From assembly GCA_029881775.1 (NCBI GenBank), contig JAOULY010000137.1, positions 1 to 6,096 on the forward strand: a stretch of 6,096 nucleotides of DNA, read 5' to 3'. A program made the position numbers and the translations under genes. The DNA is from Gammaproteobacteria bacterium. Lineage in GTDB: Bacteria > Pseudomonadota > Gammaproteobacteria > UBA9214. The notes under the pieces were generated by a model that was given only the letters and a program-made list of their open reading frames with translations, did not search any database and was not told the origin of the DNA. Below are positions 1-5,334 of this stretch, one piece after another; the stretch's first letter is position 1, and each line of letters starts with the position of its first letter.

Positions 1-324
1 GAAACCATCTACGACGGCATCTTCAGTGCCAACACTACCCATATCATGAGCTGGCCCATGGTCGTGTCGATGTTTGCTGGCATCGGGCAAATCCTGGCGC
101 CCGGCGCCAGCTTCTGCCTGTATGGCCCGTTCAATTACAACAATGCCTATACCAGCCCGAGCAACGAACGCTTTGACGCCTGGCTGAAAGACCGCGACCC
201 GGACAGCGGTATTCGCAATTTTCAGGACCTGGATGCGCTCGCGATGACCCACGGCCTGCAGCTGTCGGCAGACAATGAAATGCCGGCAAATAACCGGCTA
301 CTGGTGTGGTGCAGGCCGGCCTGA
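1..324 (+). CDS. DUF938 family SAM-dependent methyltransferase (3' part only)
   Basis: The reading frame is open from the first base, in frame with the stop TGA at 322-324, so the N-terminal part of the gene lies outside the window; 107 residues are visible. They contain the stretch FSANTTHIMSWP, then APGASFCLYGPFNYN, SNERFDAWLKDRDP, SGIRNF and the end MPANNRLLVWCRP. These match my memory of the C-terminal half of the DUF938 family, a class I (Rossmann-fold) SAM-dependent methyltransferase-like family common in proteobacteria. The SAM-binding glycine motif would lie in the missing part. The substrate is unknown for the family as far as I know. The gene is convergent with the minus-strand array on its right and has no clear terminator of its own: the CCGGC/GCCGG pair at 328-351 has no T-run after it. 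An ATG at 46 is internal to the conserved region and is not the start. Confidence 0.87.
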   Translation, partial: ETIYDGIFSANTTHIMSWPMVVSMFAGIGQILAPGASFCLYGPFNYNNAYTSPSNERFDAWLKDRDPDSGIRNFQDLDALAMTHGLQLSADNEMPANNRLLVWCRPA

Positions 325-445
325 TTACCGGCTCGATGAATGTTCGGCCGGCTGGCTTGTGCAAAGGGGCCGAGTATTCAGTGAACCAGTTCTTTAGCGT
401 CTTTGCGCGAAACAGCTCTTAAAACCCCAACTCCCAATCACGCAT
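325..445. other. Convergent intergenic stretch, no gene seen
   Basis: This stretch lies between the stop of the plus-strand methyltransferase gene and the T-run of the minus-strand terminator. It holds a short GC-rich inverted repeat (328-332 with 347-351) just after the stop codon, without a following T-run. There is also a 28-codon plus-strand frame at 336-422 that lacks a ribosome binding site. Nothing here is supported as a gene. Confidence 0.5.
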
Positions 446-477
446 AAAAAACCGGCCCTGGCGTTAACCAGGACCGG
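446..477 (-). terminator. Intrinsic terminator of the minus-strand array or of the small ORF
   Basis: On the plus strand the arms CCGGCCCTGG (452-461) and CCAGGACCGG (468-477) pair over 10 positions with a single mismatch around a 6-base loop. They are preceded by six A residues (446-451). Read on the minus strand this is a GC-rich hairpin followed directly by six U, the classic Rho-independent form. There is no T-run on the other side, so it works for leftward transcription only. It is 50 bp past the stop of the small minus-strand ORF and is the only strong terminator found for leftward transcription. Confidence 0.85.
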
Positions 478-482
478 CGGGC

Positions 483-553
483 GGGTAACTTCGCAAACGG
501 CGGTGTCGGAGCCGCCGCGTTTCGAGGTCAGTTTTCGAGTTGTGAAGTTACCC
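483..553 (-). repeat. Nested inverted repeat spanning the small ORF's stop codon
   Basis: GGGTAACTTC at 483-492 is the exact reverse complement of GAAGTTACCC at 544-553. Pairing continues for three more bases after one imperfect position (493/543), which is a G-T wobble on the plus strand but a C-A mismatch in minus-strand RNA. Inside these arms sits a second GC-rich hairpin, CGGCGG (498-503) with CCGCCG (512-517) and an 8-base loop. The outer right arm overlaps the last codons of the small minus-strand ORF (528-683), and the stop codon falls inside the loop region. In minus-strand RNA this would fold just upstream of the intrinsic terminator. No function is known to me. Confidence 0.55.
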
Positions 554-683
554 AGGGGATCGTTATCAGCGCTATAACGAGTGCTATGACGTAGTCCGGC
601 TGGAAGCTCAGACCTTCAAGCATACTCAGGCTGGGATCGCCCAACAGGTATATTCCTAATGCCAGTCCCATTACCTTGTTCAT
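528..683 (-). CDS. Small hydrophobic protein, 51 aa, unknown function
   Basis: The frame starts at an ATG (681-683) and ends with TGA (528-530). It starts MNKVMGLALGIYLLGDPS and ends with an ALVIALITIPWV segment followed by TSQLEN. There are two hydrophobic segments, about residues 5-14 and 32-45. The second is the stronger candidate for a membrane helix, so a small inner-membrane protein is possible. A second in-frame ATG lies six bases upstream (687-689), but GGAG sits only two bases before GGAG's nearest ATG and eight bases before the one chosen, which decides the start. A candidate -10 element (717-722) and a strong terminator (446-477) bracket it, so it could be its own short transcript. 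It could also be the last cistron after iscR, 162 bp upstream. I do not recognise the family. The whole transcript might instead be a structured RNA with a chance frame. Confidence 0.55.
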   Translation of the reverse strand: MNKVMGLALGIYLLGDPSLSMLEGLSFQPDYVIALVIALITIPWVTSQLEN

Positions 684-716
684 CGCCATGTCTCCGATAG
701 TGTTTGCCGTGTGCTG

Positions 717-722
717 ATTATC
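717..722 (-). promoter_or_regulatory. Candidate -10 element for the small ORF
   Basis: Read on the minus strand the hexamer is GATAAT, five of six matches to TATAAT. It is about 33 bases upstream of the small ORF's ATG, which would give a leader of roughly 25 to 30 nt. The -35 region at the usual distance (about 740-745) is a poor match to TTGACA, so activation by a regulator or another sigma factor would be needed. This is a weak prediction. Confidence 0.3.
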
Positions 723-731
723 TTAACGGCG

Positions 732-753
732 GTCACCGGAAAACATCCGTGAC
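732..753. promoter_or_regulatory. Inverted repeat upstream of the small ORF (possible operator)
   Basis: On the plus strand GTCAC-C-GGA (732-740) pairs with TCC-GTGAC (746-753): eight base pairs with one bulged C around AAACA. It covers the place where the -35 box of the candidate small-ORF promoter would be, so it could be an operator. A run of seven T follows on the plus strand (761-767), so it could also act as a weak rightward terminator, though the 7-base gap between stem and T-run speaks against that. It does not look like an IscR site as I remember the consensus. Confidence 0.3.
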
Positions 754-824
754 GTATGACTTTTTTTAGTGTGAGCAGGGTCGCAGATTGACAGAAAACC
801 CGCCCTGATTACGCCTCGATGCAG

Positions 825-859
825 AAAAAACACCGCGCAGCAGGCTTATTCAACCGGTG
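825..859 (-). terminator. Weak candidate terminator after iscR
   Basis: On the minus strand CACCG (855-859) pairs with CGGTG (831-835) and is followed immediately by six T (825-830). The stem has only five base pairs and the loop is about 19 bases, and the iscR stop codon lies inside the loop. It might cause partial termination, leaving the strong hairpin at 446-477 as the main end point. Confidence 0.3.
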
Positions 860-1319
860 GCGCAACCGTAATTGCCTGCCCTGCCGCAGCATCCTGGCGC
901 GCCGCAACGCTGCGGATTTCCTCTTCATTGACCAGGTCCTGCAGACTTATCCCGCCCAGGAAACCGGAAATCTGGCTACCCAGGTCATCCCATAACTCGT
1001 GAGTCAGGCACTGCTCCCCTTCATGGCAGTTACCCGCCCCGCTACACGTGGTGTTATCAACGCGCTCGTCGACCGCCGCGATGACCTCTGCGACCGATAT
1101 TTCGGGTGCCGCCCTGGCAAGGGTGTAGCCACCACCGGGCCCCCGCGTACTGTCAACCAGCCCGGCTTTTCTCAGGCGCGTGAACAGTTGCTCGAGGTAG
1201 GACAGCGACAGTCCCTGGCGCCCGGCAATATTCGGCAACGGAACCGGACCCGAGCGCGCATGGAAGGCAAGGTCCAGGATTGCCGTGACGGCATAACGCC
1301 CTTTGCTGGTCAGTTTCAT
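846..1319 (-). CDS. iscR: Fe-S cluster-sensing Rrf2 family regulator IscR
   Basis: The 157-residue protein starts MKLTSKGRYAVTAILDLA and matches E. coli IscR closely along its length. A winged helix-turn-helix covers about residues 1-80, with the recognition region SLSYLEQLFTRLRKAGLV and the wing RGPGGGYTL. The [2Fe-2S] ligands are all present at the same positions as in E. coli: Cys92, Cys98, Cys104 and His107. It should therefore sense cluster status and regulate Fe-S biogenesis and stress genes, with holo and apo forms binding different sites. The C-terminal tail after about residue 140 is low in conservation, as is usual. The start follows a purine-rich AGAGGG about 12 bases upstream. The gene starts 25 bp after the stop of cysE, so the two are probably cotranscribed. 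The odd point is what follows: no iscS, iscU or iscA, but a non-coding gap, a tiny ORF and a terminator. Confidence 0.95.
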   Translation of the reverse strand: MKLTSKGRYAVTAILDLAFHARSGPVPLPNIAGRQGLSLSYLEQLFTRLRKAGLVDSTRGPGGGYTLARAAPEISVAEVIAAVDERVDNTTCSGAGNCHEGEQCLTHELWDDLGSQISGFLGGISLQDLVNEEEIRSVAARQDAAAGQAITVAPPVE

Positions 1320-1344
1320 TCCGGTTTCACCCTCTGTCTGTCAC

Positions 1345-2163
1345 TCAGGATTCACTATTCTGTTTATCGGTACTGGTACCGGTGTCCGGCATGACTGCCG
1401 GCTCGATTTCACGGTCATCGATATATTTCAGCGAACAGGGACCGAGGTCCGGCAGGTTCAGGTCGCCGATCTCCGCACCCAGTTCCTTGAGCCCGCGGCA
1501 CATCTCTTCAAGGCGTGCATCCATGACATGAATATGATCAAGAATCCCGTTGACTGCATTCGCCACCGGGTCCGGCATATCGCTGGTGGCGCCATAGGCG
1601 TCAAATCCCATTTTCTCCGCAATGGCCTGGCGCTTTGCATCGCGTTCACCCGGCGGGTGGACCAGGCGGCCGGGCACACCCACCACCGTCATACCGCTGG
1701 AGATACTTTTCAGTACCACGGCGTTGGAGCCGATGCGGACGCCGTCTTCGATCACGATCGGGCCAAGCACTTTGGCACCGGCACCAATCACCACGTTGTT
1801 ATGCAGGGTCGGGTGTCGCTTGCCCTTGTCCCAGCTGGTACCGCCCAGGGTTACGCCGTGATACAGCGTGCAATCGTCGCCGATCTCGGTTGTTTCGCCA
1901 ATGACAACACCCATGCCGTGGTCAATAAAAAAACGCCGTCCGATGGTCGCACCGGGGTGGATCTCGATACCGGTGTACCAGCGCGCAAGGTTTGAAAACA
2001 CACGCGCCAGCCACTTCAGTTCATGCGTCCATAGCCAGTGACTCCAGCGGTGCATCAGAATGGCATGAATACCGGGATAGGTTGTCAGCACATCGAAAGC
2101 ATTGCGCGCGGCCGGGTCACGTTCGAATACGCACTTGATATCTTCCCGTATTCTGTCAAACAT
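1345..2163 (-). CDS. cysE: Serine O-acetyltransferase (short type)
   Basis: The enzyme acetylates L-serine with acetyl-CoA to O-acetylserine, the first step of cysteine synthesis, in the cytosol. The protein is 272 residues from the ATG at 2161-2163. I chose this start because MFDRIREDI is the usual N-terminus of short bacterial enzymes and a GGAG lies 11 bases upstream; the frame is open further upstream, but that part overlaps trmJ and looks unrelated. A left-handed beta-helix of hexapeptide repeats covers about residues 66-168. It holds the catalytic pair Asp81-His82 (FFIDHGMGVVIGE), His117 (KRHPTL) and the GAGAKVLG segment. The long N-terminal helical domain of E. coli CysE is missing. 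The tail of about 100 residues (EKMGFDAYG, SDMPDPVANA) resembles Pseudomonas CysE. It ends in NSES and lacks the C-terminal Ile that E. coli CysE inserts into CysK. It lies between trmJ and iscR; the neighbouring IscR makes Fe-S-linked control plausible. Confidence 0.95.
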   Translation of the reverse strand: MFDRIREDIKCVFERDPAARNAFDVLTTYPGIHAILMHRWSHWLWTHELKWLARVFSNLARWYTGIEIHPGATIGRRFFIDHGMGVVIGETTEIGDDCTLYHGVTLGGTSWDKGKRHPTLHNNVVIGAGAKVLGPIVIEDGVRIGSNAVVLKSISSGMTVVGVPGRLVHPPGERDAKRQAIAEKMGFDAYGATSDMPDPVANAVNGILDHIHVMDARLEEMCRGLKELGAEIGDLNLPDLGPCSLKYIDDREIEPAVMPDTGTSTDKQNSES

Positions 2164-2248
2164 ATTACCGGACACTCCCGCGCAGAAAGCGCAGTTAAAA
2201 CAGCGGTCAGTGTAAGTCAGGACGCAGCAGGTTGGTAGTAATACCGCA
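2164..2248 (-). other. Intergenic gap between trmJ and cysE
   Basis: This is the only gap longer than 25 bp within the seven-gene minus-strand array, so a second promoter for cysE-iscR could lie here. The best -10-like hexamer on the minus strand is TACACT, four of six matches, with no convincing -35 box. A small GCGC-AGAAA-GCGC inverted repeat lies in its left half. I saw no site that I would call an IscR site. Confidence 0.3.
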
Positions 2249-2974
2249 TCAACTCTGCTGTTTAACAGCTGCCTGTGCAGCACTCAACATTCCGCGAAGA
2301 ATGTTCACCTCGTTCTCGTCAGGCCCGGCACGATTGAACAGTCGGCGCAGGCGGCGCATCAACTGGCGCGGATTTTCCGGATTGAGAAATTCGAGCTCGA
2401 CCAGCGTTTGCTCAAGATGCTCGTAGAACAGCTCCATCTCCCCCGCCGTAACCGCAGCATGCTGCTCATGCGTACCCGGCAATGCCGCACCGAGCGAGGC
2501 GACATATATTTCATAACAGATGATCTGCACCGCCGCCGCGAGGTTCAGCGAACTGTAGTCAGGGTTGCCGGGGATATGTACCAGCTGCTGGCAACGATCT
2601 ATCTCGGCATTGCTAAGACCGGATTGTTCACAACCGAACAGGATTGCCACCTGCCCTGACTGGCTGGCCTGCCAGGCAAGTTGCGCGCATTCCGATGGCG
2701 TGACCACCGGACACGGAATACTGCGGATGCGCGCACTGGCGCCGATAACAAGCCGGCAATCGGCAATCGCACTGTCGATATTTTCGAACACCCGTGCACC
2801 GGCGAGAACATCATCGGCACCCGATGCCCGGGCCGTGGCGTCGGCGTGCGGAAAATGCTGTGGATTAACCAGTGACAGGCGCGACAGCGTCATGGTCTTC
2901 ATGGCACGCGCCGCCGCACCAATATTGCCAGGGTGGCTGGTGTGACTCAGCACCACGTGGATATTCTCGAGCAT
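2249..2974 (-). CDS. trmJ: tRNA (cytidine/uridine-32-2'-O)-methyltransferase TrmJ
   Basis: TrmJ is a SAM-dependent SPOUT-class enzyme that 2'-O-methylates C32 or U32 in the anticodon loop of certain tRNAs. The protein is 241 residues from the ATG at 2972-2974, close to the E. coli length. MLENIHVVLSHTSHPGN aligns with the E. coli start MLQNIRIVLVETSHTGN. A TTG at 2981-2983, directly after the stop of the preceding gene, would add three residues, but the alignment favours the ATG. Neither start has a clear Shine-Dalgarno sequence, which suggests translational coupling to the lipoprotein gene. The trefoil-knot SPOUT domain covers about residues 1-160, with Arg23 in AARAMK, the ILFGCEQSGL SAM-binding motif (113-120 core) and NPDYSSLNLA (137-146, Ser142). 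The C-terminal helical extension includes LFYEHLEQTL and ends NILRGML. The residue after FG is Cys115 where E. coli has Arg115. Confidence 0.94.
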   Translation of the reverse strand: MLENIHVVLSHTSHPGNIGAAARAMKTMTLSRLSLVNPQHFPHADATARASGADDVLAGARVFENIDSAIADCRLVIGASARIRSIPCPVVTPSECAQLAWQASQSGQVAILFGCEQSGLSNAEIDRCQQLVHIPGNPDYSSLNLAAAVQIICYEIYVASLGAALPGTHEQHAAVTAGEMELFYEHLEQTLVELEFLNPENPRQLMRRLRRLFNRAGPDENEVNILRGMLSAAQAAVKQQS

Positions 2975-2983
2975 GGCAGACAA

Positions 2984-3595
2984 CTAGCGGGCAGTGCGTG
3001 ATTTACAGAAATCCGCCAGTTGCAGGAGCAGCCTGGCTGTCGCGCTATTTGCCGCCTGCACCCCGCCATAGGCATCCTCGCTGGCAGCCGTCTCGCGTAC
3101 GTCGAACAGCTGCGTGGCAAGCACACGATTATCCTGCAGGCTGACCAGCTGTGCCCGCAGCGTAATACGCATCTGGCTGGGCTGCACGGTGAAGTCCTGG
3201 TAGAAGTCGATCAGCTCGCTATCCAGCCGGTAGCTGGCGGACAGTGCACCGGGTGACGCGTACTGTGCCTGGAACGCGCCGGCATCATTCATGGCTTCGG
3301 CCATCAGCGGCGCCAGCATGCGGCCCGGCGTATCCGCCCAGCGGCTTTTTGCATAATAGCTCAGGCCGTACAGCTGCTTCCGGTAGGCAACCTTCGTTGT
3401 ATTGTAGCCGCTGTGCGCACGCGGCACGGTGACAATCATCACCGGCAAATCGACAGGCAGCACGGAACCGGCATTGTCAGTACTGTATTCCAGCACATAC
3501 TTGTTCACAATCACCGGATTTGCGTCGGGCAGAATCGCACAGGACGACGTCAGGCCAATCATGACCAGCAGGTACAGGCGCATGCACACAGTCAT
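2984..3595 (-). CDS. ABC-type transport auxiliary lipoprotein (PF03886-like)
   Basis: The protein has 203 residues from the ATG at 3593-3595. That start has an excellent GGGGGAG seven bases upstream and lies four bases past the stop of the MCE gene; the frame is open further upstream, but only across the MCE gene. The N-terminus (Arg6, hydrophobic stretch to Leu15, then TSSC) is a lipoprotein signal with the modified cysteine at residue 19. The -3 position is Thr, so the lipobox is not ideal. Residue +2 is Ala, which does not give inner-membrane retention, so the outer membrane is the likely site. The body shows the family pattern: NKYVLEYS (31-38), LSYYAKSRWADTPGRML (78-94) and YRLDSELIDFYQDF (122-135). 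It is the fourth gene of a permease-ATPase-MCE-lipoprotein set. Members such as PqiC work with MCE proteins, so a role as outer-membrane partner of the lipid transporter is inferred. Confidence 0.85.
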   Translation of the reverse strand: MTVCMRLYLLVMIGLTSSCAILPDANPVIVNKYVLEYSTDNAGSVLPVDLPVMIVTVPRAHSGYNTTKVAYRKQLYGLSYYAKSRWADTPGRMLAPLMAEAMNDAGAFQAQYASPGALSASYRLDSELIDFYQDFTVQPSQMRITLRAQLVSLQDNRVLATQLFDVRETAASEDAYGGVQAANSATARLLLQLADFCKSRTAR

Positions 3596-3599
3596 CGAC

Positions 3600-4523
3600 T
3601 TACTCCCCCGGTCCGGGCTGTTGTATTTCACTTCCAAACAGGATCGCGCGTGGATCATCCTCGATTTTCTCTCCGACATGTTGCAAGGTATTTGCCAGTC
3701 GCCGTAACTCACGAACCAGTGAGCCGAATTCCGGCAGGGTCTGCTGACTGAACTGCGTCACGCCCGAACCGCTGCTGTCGATATAGCGGTTCAGGCTGCC
3801 GCCCGCCACGCTGATCTGCTCAGCCATGGCCTCGATGGACTTCGCGGTCGTGTCGATCTGTACCAGCAACGGCGCAAGCTTTTCCGAGGCATCCGCGCTG
3901 TTCTCAAGCATGCGCGAAGCATTGACAATCGACTGTTCCAGTTCGGTGTCCCTGCGCGCAATGGCCGCGGTAATGGTATTGATATTCGCCAGTATCTCTT
4001 TCAGCGAGCGACGGCCGTCCGCGTCGAGCAGATGCGCGAGATTATTGGCCAGCGCATTGACATTCGCGATCAGCTCGGAGCCGGACATGTCGAGTCGTGC
4101 AAAGAACGAGGGTGCCGAGGGAATAACCGGGTATTCCTGGCCTTGCTTCGCCGTCAGGATCGGCGTTTCCAGCGTACCACCCTTGAGTTCGAGGAAGGCG
4201 ATACCGGTCAGCCCCTGTACCGCCAGTTCGGCGACGGTATCTTCGTGAATCGGCGTTGTGGACACCAGCTCGAGCGTCAGCTGCACCTGGTCCGGCACTG
4301 CCGGGTTCAGATCGATCCCGACAACCTTGCCGACATCCACCCCGCGATATTTGACCGGCGCATCCCTGTACAAGCCTGACACGGACTCATCAATGTATAC
4401 ACGATAGGTGGTGTACTGTGTTGCGTAATCGCCCAGCGTCAGCCACAGACTTATCGCCAGCCAGGCTGCGCCGAACACCAGCACAAACAGACCGACCAGC
4501 GCGTAATTGAACCTGTTTGCCAT
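3600..4523 (-). CDS. MlaD-like MCE domain lipid transport protein
   Basis: This 307-residue protein is the substrate-binding component of an MCE-type ABC lipid transporter. It is anchored in the inner membrane, with most of the chain in the periplasm. One membrane helix lies at about residues 7-29. The MCE domain covers about 38-115, with the signature VSGLYRDAPVKYRGVDVGKV (48-67) and the pore-loop region VQGLTGIAFLELKG (102-115). A long helical, probably coiled-coil region follows at about 145-285, and the end DDPRAILFG (289-297) is a conserved tail of this subfamily. By analogy with MlaD it should form a hexamer on the permease. The protein is longer than E. coli MlaD (about 180 residues) because of the helical tail. 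The start overlaps the ATPase stop by one base (TAATG), with GGGAG a few bases upstream, so translation is coupled. The stop lies four bases before the lipoprotein start. The lipid carried is not visible from sequence. Confidence 0.92.
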   Translation of the reverse strand: MANRFNYALVGLFVLVFGAAWLAISLWLTLGDYATQYTTYRVYIDESVSGLYRDAPVKYRGVDVGKVVGIDLNPAVPDQVQLTLELVSTTPIHEDTVAELAVQGLTGIAFLELKGGTLETPILTAKQGQEYPVIPSAPSFFARLDMSGSELIANVNALANNLAHLLDADGRRSLKEILANINTITAAIARRDTELEQSIVNASRMLENSADASEKLAPLLVQIDTTAKSIEAMAEQISVAGGSLNRYIDSSGSGVTQFSQQTLPEFGSLVRELRRLANTLQHVGEKIEDDPRAILFGSEIQQPGPGE

Positions 4524-5329
4524 TACTGCTCCCGTGCACGCCGTGCGCGCGGACCTTTGAAGTATTCCTGGATATGCGGCTGCGTGGACTTTGCCAGTGC
4601 ATCCATGGTGTCGACGCCCTGCAGTTTACCATCTCCCAGCACGGCGACACGGTCGGCCACCCGCCACAGGGTATCCAGGTCGTGCGTGACCATGAGTACC
4701 GTCAAACCCAGCATGTCTTTTAATTGCAGCACCAGCTCATCGAACGCGCCGGCACTGGTCGGATCCAGGCCGGAGGTTGGCTCGTCAAGAAACAGGATCT
4801 CCGGGTCCAGCGCCATGGCGCGCGCCAGCGCGGCGCGCTTGATCATGCCGCCGCTGAGCTCGCTCGGCAGCAGCCCGGCCGCTTCCGGTGGCAGGCCCGC
4901 CTGGGCGATTTTCACACGCGCCAGTGCGTCGATCATGACATCATCGAGGCGGGTGTGTTCACGCAGTGGCATGCCGGTATTCTGCAATACCGTCATGCCA
5001 CTGAACAATGCCCCCTGCTGAAACAGGACACCCAGCCGCCGACGCAGGCGCTGCGCCTCGCGCGCGCCGATGCCGACCAGCTCCGTATCGAACAGCTTCA
5101 CCGAGCCGCCGTCCGGCGAATGCAGCATGATCATTTCCCGCATCAGGGTGCTCTTGCCGCTGCCGCTGCCGCCAACCAGCGCCAGCACCTCGCCCCGGTA
5201 GACATCGAGGTCAACCCCGTTATGAATGACGCGCGTGCCGAAAACAGTCCTGACACCGCGCATGCGAATAATAACTTCGTGGCCGGCTTTATCTTCCGGC
5301 GACGCGGTCAGCGCGGGTTCCGTCAACAT
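4523..5329 (-). CDS. MlaF-like ABC transporter ATP-binding protein
   Basis: This 268-residue cytoplasmic ATPase drives the MCE lipid transporter. All motor motifs are intact: Walker A GGSGSGKST (53-61), Q-loop in VLFQQGALF (101-109), signature LSGGM (158-162), Walker B ILFLDEP (178-184) with catalytic Glu183, D-loop SGLDP (186-190), and switch His216 in VTHD. QQGALFSGMTVLQN and LSGGMIKRAALARA are typical of MlaF-family ATPases. An N-terminal extension of about 20 residues precedes the core domain. The start ATG is five bases after the permease stop, with GGGGA about ten bases upstream. The C-terminus (EYFKGPRARRAREQ) is short and basic. The gene is second in the cassette and ends overlapping the MCE gene by one base. 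Confidence 0.93.
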   Translation of the reverse strand: MLTEPALTASPEDKAGHEVIIRMRGVRTVFGTRVIHNGVDLDVYRGEVLALVGGSGSGKSTLMREMIMLHSPDGGSVKLFDTELVGIGAREAQRLRRRLGVLFQQGALFSGMTVLQNTGMPLREHTRLDDVMIDALARVKIAQAGLPPEAAGLLPSELSGGMIKRAALARAMALDPEILFLDEPTSGLDPTSAGAFDELVLQLKDMLGLTVLMVTHDLDTLWRVADRVAVLGDGKLQGVDTMDALAKSTQPHIQEYFKGPRARRAREQ

Positions 5330-5334
5330 GGCTG

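Noticed and set aside
131..364. A 77-residue minus-strand frame opposite the methyltransferase gene
   Set aside because: It lies antisense to a clearly conserved coding region and looks like a shadow frame rich in Arg, Pro and Cys.
336..422. A 28-codon plus-strand frame after the methyltransferase gene
   Set aside because: No ribosome binding site, short, composition not protein-like, and its start overlaps a GC-rich inverted repeat.
788..793. TTGACA on the plus strand as a -35 box
   Set aside because: No -10-like hexamer lies 16 to 18 bases downstream and no plus-strand gene follows.
1303..1995. A 230-residue plus-strand frame opposite cysE
   Set aside because: The opposite strand encodes well-conserved CysE; the frame is rich in His, Val and Arg, as expected for an antisense shadow, and shows no domain.
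2164..2283. An N-terminal extension of CysE by 40 residues with several cysteines
   Set aside because: It overlaps trmJ, has no family match, and the start at 2163 fits the family length and has an upstream GGAG.
3596..3712. A 39-residue N-terminal extension of the lipoprotein
   Set aside because: It would put the lipoprotein signal in the middle of the protein and overlap the MCE gene; the ATG at 3595 has a very strong ribosome binding site.
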